This document shows, piece after piece, positions 25,336 to 33,304 of a stretch of 64,000 bases of DNA. The DNA comes from JAICNG01 sp035249985. Its GTDB lineage: Bacteria > Gemmatimonadota > Gemmatimonadetes > Gemmatimonadales > Gemmatimonadaceae. A program made the position numbers and the translations under genes. Below the pieces are notes generated by a model. It made no database searches. It saw only the letters and a list, made by a program, of their open reading frames with translations, and was not told the origin of the DNA. The DNA lies in assembly GCA_035249985.1 (NCBI GenBank), contig DATFFP010000004.1, forward strand, positions 14,877 through 78,876. The letters are read 5' to 3'. Positions within the stretch are counted from its first letter, which is position 1. Each line of letters opens with the position of its first letter.

Positions 25336-26687
25336 TGCAGGTCTACCGCGCGCGCTGGGTGGTGCCCGTCACCACTCCACCCGTACGCGACGCCGCCGTC
25401 GCGGTGCAGGATGGGCGCATCGCGTATGTGGGCGCGGTCTCGCAGGCTCCAAAAGGCGAGCTCCACGACCTTGGCGACGTGCTTCTCATGCCCGGGCTCG
25501 TCAACGCGCACACGCATCTCGAGCTCACGGTAATGCGCGGCTTTCTCGAGGAGCTTCCATTCTTCGAGTGGATCGTGCGACTGCAGCGCGCGAAGACCAC
25601 CGTGCTTACTCCCGAGTCGATGCTCGATTCGGCGAAGCTCGGCCTTGCCGAAGGCTTGCTCGCCGGCATCACGACGTATGCGGATACCTGCGATTCCGGT
25701 GTGGCGCTCGAGGCGATGCGTGCGATGGGAGTCCGCGGCATCATGTATCAGGAGACCTTCGGTCCCGATCCGGCGTCGTGCGACGAAGCGATCGCATCGC
25801 TGCGAACAAAACTCTCGCGCCATCTCGCCAGCCTGTCCCCGCTCGTCCGCATCGGCGTTTCACCGCATGCGCCCTACACGGTGTCCGACAGGCTGTTCGA
25901 AGCGGTGACGAGGCTTGCCGCAGAGATGGATCTGCCCATGGCGGTGCACATCGCGGAAAGCGAGGAGGAAGACCGCTATGTTCGCGACGCAGCCGGCCCC
26001 TTCGCCGATGGGCATCGCTCGCGCGGACTGACCATCGTCCCGCGCGCCGAAACGCCGGTCGCGCTGCTGGGGCGCCTCGGCGTGCTCGGAAGACGGCCAC
26101 TCCTCATCCATTGCGTTCGCACTCGTGAGGCCGACATCCGTGCCATCGCCCGCGCGCGATGCGCGATCGCGCATTGCCCCGCCTCGAACGCGAAGCTGGG
26201 GCATGGCATCGCCCCACTCCACGAGTGGCTCGAGCACGGGATCACCGTTGGACTCGGCTCCGATTCCATGGCCAGCAACAACCGCATGCACGTGCTCGAG
26301 GAGGCGCGACTCGCCCTTCTCGCGCATCGGGCGCGCAACCCCGGGCGTCCCGCGCTCCCGACGTCGCTCGCGCTCGAGCTAGCCACGATCGGTGGCGCGC
26401 GATGCCTCGGCATCGAGCACGAGATCGGATCGCTGGAAGTGGGGAAGGCAGCGGACTTCGCCGCCTTTTCACTGCGCGATATGGCGGCGGTCCCGGGCGC
26501 GGACCCCACCGCCACGGCGGTGTTCGCGCTGGGCGGGGCGCGCGCGAGCACGGTCGCCGTCGCGGGAATACTTCGGGTCGTCGACGGACAGCTTTGCGAC
26601 GGCGACGATGCGCTCGCCGATCGCGTGCGTGCCACGGGCGAGACGCTTCGTGCTTCGGCCGTTTCGCCGAATCACGTGAAAGGCTAG
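25335..26687 (+). CDS. Amidohydrolase, MtaD/TrzA-like deaminase family
   Basis: 450 residues. The small beta-domain is followed by MPGLVNAHTHLELTVMRG (HxH metal site), VHIAESEEED, LLIHCVRTREADI (His), a CPASNAKLG block and VGLGSDSMASNN (metal Asp). This order matches the MTA/SAH/aminodeoxyfutalosine/chlorohydrolase deaminase branch. A nucleoside deaminase, for example in menaquinone futalosine synthesis or methionine salvage, is possible but cannot be separated by eye. It is coupled to the PHP gene and followed by ilvE on the same strand. Confidence 0.86.
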   Translation: MQVYRARWVVPVTTPPVRDAAVAVQDGRIAYVGAVSQAPKGELHDLGDVLLMPGLVNAHTHLELTVMRGFLEELPFFEWIVRLQRAKTTVLTPESMLDSAKLGLAEGLLAGITTYADTCDSGVALEAMRAMGVRGIMYQETFGPDPASCDEAIASLRTKLSRHLASLSPLVRIGVSPHAPYTVSDRLFEAVTRLAAEMDLPMAVHIAESEEEDRYVRDAAGPFADGHRSRGLTIVPRAETPVALLGRLGVLGRRPLLIHCVRTREADIRAIARARCAIAHCPASNAKLGHGIAPLHEWLEHGITVGLGSDSMASNNRMHVLEEARLALLAHRARNPGRPALPTSLALELATIGGARCLGIEHEIGSLEVGKAADFAAFSLRDMAAVPGADPTATAVFALGGARASTVAVAGILRVVDGQLCDGDDALADRVRATGETLRASAVSPNHVKG

Positions 26688-26739
26688 ATTGCGGGTGCCC
26701 TCAGGGCAGCCGCGAATCCCTCCACCGACAAGGACTGCC

Positions 26740-27693
26740 ATGGCGGATCGTACGAACGGACCCACCAGCAGGATCTGGCGCGATGGCCGGATGGTGAACT
26801 GGGAGGACGCGACCATCCACGTGATGAGTCACGTCGTTCACTACGGCTCGAGCGTGTTCGAGGGAATACGCTGCTACGAGACCCCGAACGGGCCGGCGAT
26901 CTTTCGCCTTCCCGATCACATCCGGCGCCTCGTCGATTCCTGCAAGATCTACCGGATGGACATCCCGCACTCCGCCGAGGCGCTCGTGCAAGCGTGCGTG
27001 GATACGGTGGCGGCGAACGAGGTCCGTCATTGTTACCTGCGTCCCATCGTCGCTCGCACGGGCGAGCACATGGGCGTGTACCCCGTGGGCGTTCCGATCG
27101 AAACCTTCGTGATCGCCTGGATGTGGGGGCGCTACCTCGGGGAAGACGCGCTCACGAATGGAGTCGACGCGTGCGTCTCGAGCTGGCGCCGGCCAGCGCC
27201 CGACACGCTTCCGACCCTGGCCAAAGCGGGTGGGAACTATCTCATCTCGCAGCTTTCCAAGACGGAGGCGCGCCTCGACCACTACGTCGAGGGTATCATG
27301 CTCGACGCTTTCGGCTTCGTCTCCGAGGGTAGCGGCGAGAACTTCTTTCTCGTGCGAGATGGTGTGCTGATCACGTCCCCGCTCGCGTCAGGTATTCTCC
27401 AGGGCATCACGCGCGACTCGGTGATTCGCATTGCGCGCGACCTCGGCATCGAGGTTCGCGAGCAGCTGGTGCCGCGCGAGATGATCTACATCGCGGACGA
27501 GGCATTCTTCACCGGTACCGCCGCCGAGATCACGCCTGTGAAGTCGGTCGACCGCATTCCCATTGGAAGCGGACGGCCCGGTCCCGTGTGCCGGGCGATC
27601 CAGGACGAGTTCCTTGGCATCGCCACCGGGCAGAAGCCCGATCCTTACGGGTGGCTGACGATGGTACCAGAAGCCGTCGCAGCCGGCCGGTGA
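26740..27693 (+). CDS. ilvE: Branched-chain amino acid aminotransferase
   Basis: 317 residues from ATG 26740. This is a fold-type IV PLP enzyme: SRIWRDGRMVNWEDATIHVM, HYGSSVFEGIRCYE, CYLRPIVARTGEHMGV and LAKAGGNYLISQLSKTEA, where the lysine binds PLP. The C-terminus has GVLITSPLASGILQGITRDS and FFTGTAAEITPVKSVD. It carries out the last step of Leu, Ile and Val synthesis in the cytosol. The upstream part of the open frame up to 26689 is Pro-rich and left out. Confidence 0.96.
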   Translation: MADRTNGPTSRIWRDGRMVNWEDATIHVMSHVVHYGSSVFEGIRCYETPNGPAIFRLPDHIRRLVDSCKIYRMDIPHSAEALVQACVDTVAANEVRHCYLRPIVARTGEHMGVYPVGVPIETFVIAWMWGRYLGEDALTNGVDACVSSWRRPAPDTLPTLAKAGGNYLISQLSKTEARLDHYVEGIMLDAFGFVSEGSGENFFLVRDGVLITSPLASGILQGITRDSVIRIARDLGIEVREQLVPREMIYIADEAFFTGTAAEITPVKSVDRIPIGSGRPGPVCRAIQDEFLGIATGQKPDPYGWLTMVPEAVAAGR

Positions 27694-27795
27694 GGGGGTT
27701 GCGGCACGATTTCCGCTTCGTCAGTGTAATAGGGAGTATCGGCGCCGATCGTCGTCCGGCGCTGAGAGGCGCGACGTCGCGCGTGTCGTCGTGTC

Positions 27796-27824
27796 ACTCC
27801 CGCCCCAGAGACGGTGGCGGGAGT
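27796..27824 (+). terminator. GC-rich stem-loop after ilvE, terminator-like
   Basis: ACTCCCGCC (27796-27804) pairs perfectly with GGCGGGAGT (27816-27824) around an 11-base loop, followed by only a short T-tail (TT). It lies 100 bp after ilvE and 27 bp before the HNH gene start, so it could end the ilvE transcript or sit in the HNH leader. Confidence 0.45.
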
Positions 27825-27850
27825 TTCCGTATGCGCCAGCGGAGGTTGGC

Positions 27851-28456
27851 GTGATTCAGGGATGTTTGGCCCTCAACGCCTCGTTCGAGCCTCTGACCAT
27901 GGTTCCCATGCGTCGGGCGCTGCGGCTCGTTCTCGATGGCAAGGCGGAAATCGTCGAAGCGGACGCGGATCGTCTCGTGCGATCCGAGCGGCTTGCGATG
28001 CCACGGCCGGCCGTGATCCGGCTCACGCGGTTCATCCATGTGCCGCGCCGGTTCCGTCGTCAGGTGACCAACACCTTCCTGTTCGCGCGCGACCACTACC
28101 GGTGCCAGTACTGCGGACGCGGTATCCCCGAGCTCAAGCCCCGGGAGTCGCTCACGCGCGACCACCTGGTTCCGCTGTCGCGCGGCGGGACGAATGAGTG
28201 GGCGAACGTGGTAACGGCCTGCTCGCCCTGCAACACCCGCAAGGGCAATCACATGGCCGAGGAGATCGGGATGCACCCGCTCACCGCGCCGGTGGAGCCG
28301 CACTTCGTGCACCTGAGTTGGGCAGTGCGTCGCCTGACGCCGACGCAGGCGCACTACATCAAGCTCTTTTACGGGTCGGCGGTGCTGCACCAGCTCGAGC
28401 TGCTCGAGCACAAAGGGGCACGCCATCGGGTGGCGCCGGTCGTTCCGGGGTACTGA
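27851..28456 (+). CDS. HNH endonuclease-like protein
   Basis: 201 residues from GTG 27851. The C-terminal half contains a zinc-ribbon HNH fold: CQYCGRG, LTRDHLVPLSRGGTNEWANVV and CSPCNTRKGNHMAEE, giving paired CxxC zinc ligands and the catalytic His in the DHLVP strand. The N-terminal part (CLALNASFEPLTMVPMRRAL) is typical of the widespread stand-alone HNH proteins of unknown role in bacteria. It may nick DNA or RNA in repair or defence; neither is shown. The downstream stop overlaps the first bases of a large cloverleaf-like repeat. Confidence 0.9.
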   Translation: MIQGCLALNASFEPLTMVPMRRALRLVLDGKAEIVEADADRLVRSERLAMPRPAVIRLTRFIHVPRRFRRQVTNTFLFARDHYRCQYCGRGIPELKPRESLTRDHLVPLSRGGTNEWANVVTACSPCNTRKGNHMAEEIGMHPLTAPVEPHFVHLSWAVRRLTPTQAHYIKLFYGSAVLHQLELLEHKGARHRVAPVVPGY

Positions 28457-28600
28457 CTGGGAGTCAGGAGTCAGGGATCAGGGATGGAAAGGCAAAGGGC
28501 TGCGCAGCGCGCAGCCCTTTGCTCATCTGATGAGCGGCCGCTGCGAAGCAGCGCCGCCTTTCCATCCCTGATCCCTGACTCCTGACTCCTGACCCCAGTC
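28455..28600. repeat. Heptamer-repeat four-arm cloverleaf element (GTCAGGA type)
   Basis: The outer arms 28455-28493 and 28556-28600 are complementary, with tandem GAGTCAG units; the right arm carries one extra 7-mer. Inside are three hairpins with no unpaired base between them: 28494-28520 (12-bp stem, 3-base loop), 28521-28535 (7-bp stem, 1-base loop) and 28536-28555 (8-bp stem, one bulge, GAA loop). The element starts on the HNH stop codon and ends next to the stop of a convergent gene. Confidence 0.93.
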
Positions 28601-29251
28601 TCACGGAGCCACATCAAATCGCACCGATCTCTCCTCGTAATGCCTTTTCTCCGCGCCTAACAACTTGGCGACTACGGTTCGCACGCCTCGCGTCACCGCC
28701 GTCCCCGGGTTCCTCTGCCCTCGAACCGCAGGCCGCAACTCCCCACGAAGCCATCGCTCGACCTCGTCGAGATCACTCACCGACAGCATCTCCACGTCGA
28801 GCGAGACCGTGTAATACACGCGGTCACGCCGCCGCGGTGGGAGGATCGGCGCCTCCTGCGGGCGCTCGATGACTGCCTCCACGTTCGCGAAATTCTCCGT
28901 GCGGCCCAGGGGCGTGGGATTCCCGTCGGCGTCGATGTGGACGATTTCGTAACGGCGCCCGAGCGGCTCGTAGCGGACAATGATGTCCCACTCCACCGTC
29001 CCCTTGAGATCATCGAACCAGCCGCGCGTCGACCATACCTCCACTTTCCAGTGCAGCCGCGCGGGGAAGCCGTTGCGCAGCAAATCGCGAAGGCGCGAGT
29101 CCGCGAGCACGCGCTGCGCTCGCACGCGCGGCCCTTCCTCGGCCCGTACAGCCGGTGCCGGCAAGTCGATGCGCACACCCGCCGCTCGCTGCGCCAGGGC
29201 TGGCGCAGTGGTCGAGAGCAGGAGGAGTCCGAACGAAGCGAGCGATCGCAC
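28601..29251 (-). CDS. Secreted DUF4390-like protein
   Basis: 216 residues with signal peptide MRSLASFGLLLLSTTAPALAQ. The mature part has LRNGFPARLHWKVEVWSTRGWFDDL and VEWDIIVRYEPLGRRYEIVH, beta-rich stretches that resemble the DUF4390 family, often found next to NtrY-type sensor kinases. It is the last gene of the minus-strand operon that begins with the histidine kinase, and sits 3 bp after the Omp85-like gene, so a periplasmic accessory role for that barrel or the sensor is likely (inference). Family call is from motif memory. Confidence 0.75.
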   Translation of the reverse strand: MRSLASFGLLLLSTTAPALAQRAAGVRIDLPAPAVRAEEGPRVRAQRVLADSRLRDLLRNGFPARLHWKVEVWSTRGWFDDLKGTVEWDIIVRYEPLGRRYEIVHIDADGNPTPLGRTENFANVEAVIERPQEAPILPPRRRDRVYYTVSLDVEMLSVSDLDEVERWLRGELRPAVRGQRNPGTAVTRGVRTVVAKLLGAEKRHYEERSVRFDVAP

Positions 29252-29254
29252 GCG

Positions 29255-31000
29255 CTAGAAGCGGTGGCGCAGGCGAATGAAGAAGTTCGCAGGGATCTTC
29301 GCATCGGAGACCGATTTCGCCACGAAGAACCCGATCAGCTCGAAGTCGAGGCCCGCTCCGACGTCGGTGCGAAACGTCGAAAGCCCTGGCAGCGTCCCGC
29401 GGCCGTATTGCAGATCGCCGCTCCGAGGCCCCACGAGCCAGCCGCGCCCGGCATCGAAAAACACCACCCACTCGCCTTTGCGGCTGTAGTTGAGCCGCCA
29501 CCAGCGCTTGTCCTCCTCTTCGTCGAAGCCGCCCTCGCTGCTGAAGCGAAAGGCCAGGGCGCCTCGATACTCGATCTGCGCGACGACCATGCGTTCGCAC
29601 AGGCCAGGTCGGCCGGGCACGTCGACGCCACCGCAGAGCAGGACGTCCTTCGACGGCGGACGGCGGAAGTCGTATCCGGGGAGCGAGCCGGCGCCACCTA
29701 ACGCGAACCGGCGCTGGATCGGCAGCTCGTCCCCATCCACCCAACCGCCCGCGACGAGGCGAAGGTTGAGCTGCCCATCCGGCGAAACGCGGTTGTACCG
29801 CCGCGCATCGAGGAAGACCCGCGTGTATTCGACCTCGACCGGCTCGCTTGCCGGGGCACGAACTTCGACAGGTGCTGGGGCGAGGCGCACCGCCGCGCTC
29901 CGTCCGTGCTCCACGTCGGCCACCACGTGCCATCCCGACGAGGGGTCGTCCACATCGGTGCGCGTATCGTACGCGACGCGTGCGCTCGTCAGGCGGAACC
30001 GCCCCTCATCGGTGACCGGGTTGGGACGCCACTGCTGCCCGCCGCGGAACAGCGTGAAGGGGTCACGCTCGGGAAGGGCGCTCCAGCGCTCCTCGGAGTA
30101 AGCGGGCGTGAATGAGAACGTCTCTCCGCCGCGCAGGACCAGATAGGCGCTGCCGCCGTGCCGCGCCCAGTAGTCGCGATAGTCCCGATGCAGGAAGAAC
30201 GACGCGAGGCCGACCTCAGCGTCTCGAAGCTGCCATGCCTCGACCGGCGACACGATGTCGAACGCCCGTGCGCCGATCGCGATGGTGCCCGGGCGTCCCA
30301 GACCTACCTGTGCCGTGACGTCGTGGCCAACGTTGCGCGACGTCCACTCCCAGTGATCGACCGTGCGCAGGATACCGTACGCATTGACGCGAACGTCACC
30401 CCATGACGTCGTCCGTCGAACGCTCGGGCCACCGTGCACCGCGAGCCCCTCGACGCGATTGTACGAGCCACCCGTCATGAGGCTGAGCTTGCTGTCGGAA
30501 TCGCGCCGACGCCGCCGCCAGCGCGTCACCCAGCTCTCGTCCTCGTCGAAGACCGTTTGATCGGTTTCCGCGATGATCCGCTCGTCCTCCTCGCGGAATC
30601 GCAGCGGCTCACGATAGTGCCGGATCGGCCCGCCGATGGTTGCGCGCTCCCGTCCCTCGAAGTAGCCGCCGACGACGAAGACCGCGCCGTCGATGCGCGC
30701 TCCCGGCGCGAGCGTCAGGTCACCGTTCACCACGATGACGTTTCCGGTGACGCGCCCGCCAATGCTCACCGGGCCGCGCAGTACCGCGACAGTTCCATTG
30801 ACGATCTGCGTCGCGGCGATATCGAGCCGGCCGCTCACGCGCATCGCCGCCGGCTGGTTGTAGAGCGCGGCGATGTCCTGCGCGACTTCCACATCCAGAC
30901 CCGTAGGAACATTCCGTTGAGCCCGGACGGAGTCGGGCTCCTGCGCGTGCGCATGCACCGCCAGCAGGCTGACGAGTGCAATGAATGCCGTTGAGCGCAT
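29255..31000 (-). CDS. Outer membrane protein, Omp85/surface-antigen-like barrel
   Basis: 581 residues from ATG 31000, which opens a clear signal peptide (MRSTAFIALVSLLAVHAHA). Residues about 45-130 contain short GxxVxGNVxVxxGDLxL-like repeats, reminiscent of bactofilin/polymer-forming beta-helices. The C-terminal two thirds are amphipathic strands ending in a barrel with FALGGAGSLPGYDFR (an Omp85-type RGF-like motif) and final FIRLRHRF with terminal Phe. Insertion in the outer membrane is thus likely; a role in protein or lipid transport is inferred. It lies 74 bp downstream of the NtrC-like gene. Confidence 0.82.
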   Translation of the reverse strand: MRSTAFIALVSLLAVHAHAQEPDSVRAQRNVPTGLDVEVAQDIAALYNQPAAMRVSGRLDIAATQIVNGTVAVLRGPVSIGGRVTGNVIVVNGDLTLAPGARIDGAVFVVGGYFEGRERATIGGPIRHYREPLRFREEDERIIAETDQTVFDEDESWVTRWRRRRRDSDSKLSLMTGGSYNRVEGLAVHGGPSVRRTTSWGDVRVNAYGILRTVDHWEWTSRNVGHDVTAQVGLGRPGTIAIGARAFDIVSPVEAWQLRDAEVGLASFFLHRDYRDYWARHGGSAYLVLRGGETFSFTPAYSEERWSALPERDPFTLFRGGQQWRPNPVTDEGRFRLTSARVAYDTRTDVDDPSSGWHVVADVEHGRSAAVRLAPAPVEVRAPASEPVEVEYTRVFLDARRYNRVSPDGQLNLRLVAGGWVDGDELPIQRRFALGGAGSLPGYDFRRPPSKDVLLCGGVDVPGRPGLCERMVVAQIEYRGALAFRFSSEGGFDEEEDKRWWRLNYSRKGEWVVFFDAGRGWLVGPRSGDLQYGRGTLPGLSTFRTDVGAGLDFELIGFFVAKSVSDAKIPANFFIRLRHRF

Positions 31001-31074
31001 GTGGACTCCGCGAATGAGCGGTCGAGGAGACTGGCAGCCTCCGGCGAGGACGACTCCCCTGTGGCTGTGCACCC

Positions 31075-32457
31075 TTACCCGCCTCCCCAGCCGATGTTCA
31101 GGCGCCGCATGCGCCGGTAAAGGTTCGGGCGGTCCGTCTTGAGACGCCGCGCCGCTTCCGCGACGTTACCGCCCGCTACCGACAGCGCTCGCGTGATCAA
31201 CGTGCGCTCGTACTCGTCGAGCATGTCACTCAGCGGCCGCTCGAGTGCCGATGCGTCCGGCAACGGCCCCCTGGGCGCCGGCGTCACCGCCCCATCCACC
31301 GGCAACACGGCGCGCACGTGCTCCGGGACCACCTCCTGCCCCGCGTGCAGAATGGCGAGGCGCTCGACGATGTTCGCCAGCTCGCGCACGTTGCCCGGCC
31401 ACCGGTAACGCACGAACAACTCGAGCGCTCCCTCGCTCCACGTCGGCGCCAGCCGGCCGCTGCGCGTGCGATAGAGCGCCGAGAAATGCCTTACGAGCTG
31501 TGGGATGTCGTCGGGCCGTTCGCGAAGGGGGGGGATGTGCATCGGGATGACGTTCAGACGGAAGAACAGGTCTTCGCGAAACCGTCCGTCCGCCACCGCG
31601 CGCTCCAGATCGTGGTTCGTCGCGGCGAGAATGCGTACATCGACGGCGATGGGCTTTCCGCCTCCCACGCGCTCGATCTCCTTCGCCTCGATCGCTCGCA
31701 GCAGCTTGGCCTGCGCCTCGGCGCCGAGATCTCCCACTTCATCGAGGAACAACGTCCCTTCGTGCGCCAGCTCGAATCGCCCGATGCGACGATCGGTAGC
31801 GCCAGTGAAGGCACCCCGCTCATGGCCGAACATCTCGCTTTCGACCAGATCGCGTGGAATGGCCGCGGAGTTGACGCGCACGAATGCCTTGTCGCGTCGC
31901 GCGCTGCCCCCGTGAATCGCCGCGGCCACCAGCTCCTTCCCCGTTCCCGATTCGCCGATGATGAGCACCCGCGCATCGGTCGGCGCGACGCGCTGGATGA
32001 GCTCACGGACCTGCCGCATGGCTGGGCTATCGCCCACCATGCGTCCGGGGATGCCCAGATCTTCGCGCAGCGCGCGTGCCTCACGACGCACCCGTCGCAG
32101 CTCGAGGGCCGAGCGGAGGGCCAGTAACACGCCTTCCGGGGTGAGCGGCTTTTCGAGAAAATGAAACGCCCCGAGCTTCGTCGCGCGCACCGCGTCACTC
32201 AGTCCGGCGCGTCCGCTCATCATGACGACGGGCACATCGGGCACTTTCTCCCGGAGGCGCGTGAGCGTTCCCATCCCATCGATCTCGCCGGGCATCATGA
32301 GGTCGAGGAGGATGGCATCGGGCTCGTCGTCGATGGCACTCGCCGCGCCGGCCGCGCCCTCGGCGGCCTCGCGCACGGTGAATCCTTCGGCGGAGAGCAG
32401 CGCGCCGACCATGCGCCGGATGTTGGGCTCGTCGTCGATGATCAGGATCGTCGACAT
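31075..32457 (-). CDS. Sigma-54-dependent NtrC-family response regulator
   Basis: 460 residues. The receiver domain has ILIIDDEPNIRR and the phosphoacceptor Asp in AILLDLMMPGEID. The AAA+ domain has Walker A GESGTGKELVA, the sigma-54 contact loop ERGAFTGATDRR (GAFTGA intact) and FLDEVGDLG. The C-terminal Fis-type helix-turn-helix is GNVAEAARRLKTDRPNLYRR. It activates sigma-54 promoters after phosphorylation, presumably by the kinase encoded upstream in the same operon. Three small membrane proteins lie between kinase and regulator. Cytosolic. Confidence 0.96.
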   Translation of the reverse strand: MSTILIIDDEPNIRRMVGALLSAEGFTVREAAEGAAGAASAIDDEPDAILLDLMMPGEIDGMGTLTRLREKVPDVPVVMMSGRAGLSDAVRATKLGAFHFLEKPLTPEGVLLALRSALELRRVRREARALREDLGIPGRMVGDSPAMRQVRELIQRVAPTDARVLIIGESGTGKELVAAAIHGGSARRDKAFVRVNSAAIPRDLVESEMFGHERGAFTGATDRRIGRFELAHEGTLFLDEVGDLGAEAQAKLLRAIEAKEIERVGGGKPIAVDVRILAATNHDLERAVADGRFREDLFFRLNVIPMHIPPLRERPDDIPQLVRHFSALYRTRSGRLAPTWSEGALELFVRYRWPGNVRELANIVERLAILHAGQEVVPEHVRAVLPVDGAVTPAPRGPLPDASALERPLSDMLDEYERTLITRALSVAGGNVAEAARRLKTDRPNLYRRMRRLNIGWGGG

Positions 32458-32467
32458 GCCGCTCCAA

Positions 32468-32710
32468 TCACCGCTTGGGCTCGGCGCCGCTTTGCGAGCG
32501 CTCCGACAGCAGCTTCGTCATGAACCGCTGCCCTTCGCCGAGACGCTCCATCTCGCTCGACATCGACTCGATCGTCCCCTCGAGTCGCGCCACCCGCTCC
32601 TCCAGGCGCTGCACGCGCTTGGGTTCGCCATCGCCCCGCCGATCCATCAGCCGGACGATGACCGCGGCGACGAGCGCCACGGCCGCCAGGAGGATCACGC
32701 CACTGATCAT
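32468..32710 (-). CDS. Small membrane coiled-coil protein, copy 3 of 3
   Basis: 80 residues from ATG 32710, which overlaps the previous gene's stop by 4 bases. It has one N-terminal hydrophobic helix (ISGVILLAAVALVAAVIVRL) followed by an amphipathic coiled coil (VQRLEERVARLEGTIESMSSEMERL) ending in LGEGQRFMTKLLSERS. That C-terminal block matches the two preceding small proteins, so the three are paralogues. The gene ends 10 bp before the NtrC-like regulator. No known family recognised; a role as membrane partner of the NtrY-like sensor is possible. Confidence 0.82.
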   Translation of the reverse strand: MISGVILLAAVALVAAVIVRLMDRRGDGEPKRVQRLEERVARLEGTIESMSSEMERLGEGQRFMTKLLSERSQSGAEPKR

Positions 32711-32988
32711 GACTGCCTCCGTGGCTCCGTCAGACGGCTTGCATCGCTTGCGCGCTCGGTGAGCAATTTCGTCGTGAAACGCTGACCTTCGGAGATGCGC
32801 TCGACCTCGATGGCGATCGCATCGACCGCCTGCTCGATACGCTCGAGTCGGGACGTGACCTCGGGCGCCACCTTGACCTTCGAGTCTCGCTCCATGCGTC
32901 GCGCGAAAGCACGTGCCAGCGGCGCACCGACCGCAATGGTGGCCACCATGGCGAAGAAGCCAAGGGGCACGACGATTCCAGGTTCCAT
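32707..32988 (-). CDS. Small membrane coiled-coil protein, copy 2 of 3
   Basis: 93 residues. MEPGIVVPLGFFAMVATIAVG is a membrane helix, then a basic patch (ARAFARRMERD) and a coiled coil SRLERIEQAVDAIAIEVERI leading to SEGQRFTTKLLTERA. The coiled-coil block is nearly identical to that of the next upstream paralogue. The basic residues after the helix predict a cytoplasmic C-terminus. It overlaps copy 3 by 4 bases and follows copy 1 after 38 bp. Confidence 0.85.
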   Translation of the reverse strand: MEPGIVVPLGFFAMVATIAVGAPLARAFARRMERDSKVKVAPEVTSRLERIEQAVDAIAIEVERISEGQRFTTKLLTERASDASRLTEPRRQS

Positions 32989-33026
32989 AACGAGCCGTCC
33001 TCCGAAGTAGAGAGAGCGTGCCGTGC

Positions 33027-33296
33027 CTACTCGGCGCGCTCTGAATATGACCGTGCCTTGTCCGAAAGGAGCTTTGTCGTGTATCGCTGCCCCTCGGAGA
33101 TCCGCTCGACCTCGACCGCGATGGAATCGATCGCCTGCTCCATGCGCTCCAGCCGGGATGACACCTCAGCGGGGATTCCCTGTGCGTCCGCGCGCTTCTC
33201 GAGTCGCTTCGCCCATGCGCGTGCCAGTGGCACCACGATACTCGCGCCGACGGCGAGCGAGGCGAATGCAAAGGCGAATGGTAGTAGCTCGTCCAT
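33027..33296 (-). CDS. Small membrane coiled-coil protein, copy 1 of 3
   Basis: 89 residues. An N-terminal hydrophobic helix (LLPFAFAFASLAVGASIVVPLA) is followed by basic RAWAKRLEKR and the coiled coil SRLERMEQAIDSIAVEVERI, then SEGQRYTTKLLSDKA. It begins 8 bp after the histidine kinase stop. The helix-basic-coil layout is shared with two further copies downstream. I know no characterised family; it is a membrane-tethered coiled coil facing the cytoplasm. Confidence 0.85.
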   Translation of the reverse strand: MDELLPFAFAFASLAVGASIVVPLARAWAKRLEKRADAQGIPAEVSSRLERMEQAIDSIAVEVERISEGQRYTTKLLSDKARSYSERAE

Positions 33297-33304
33297 TAGG
33301 TGGG

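Noticed and set aside
28494..28555. tRNA suggested by the cloverleaf shape
   Set aside because: No acceptor CCA region, T-loop GTTCRA or D-loop consensus; the outer stem is about 39 bp and the inner stems are uninterrupted palindromes.
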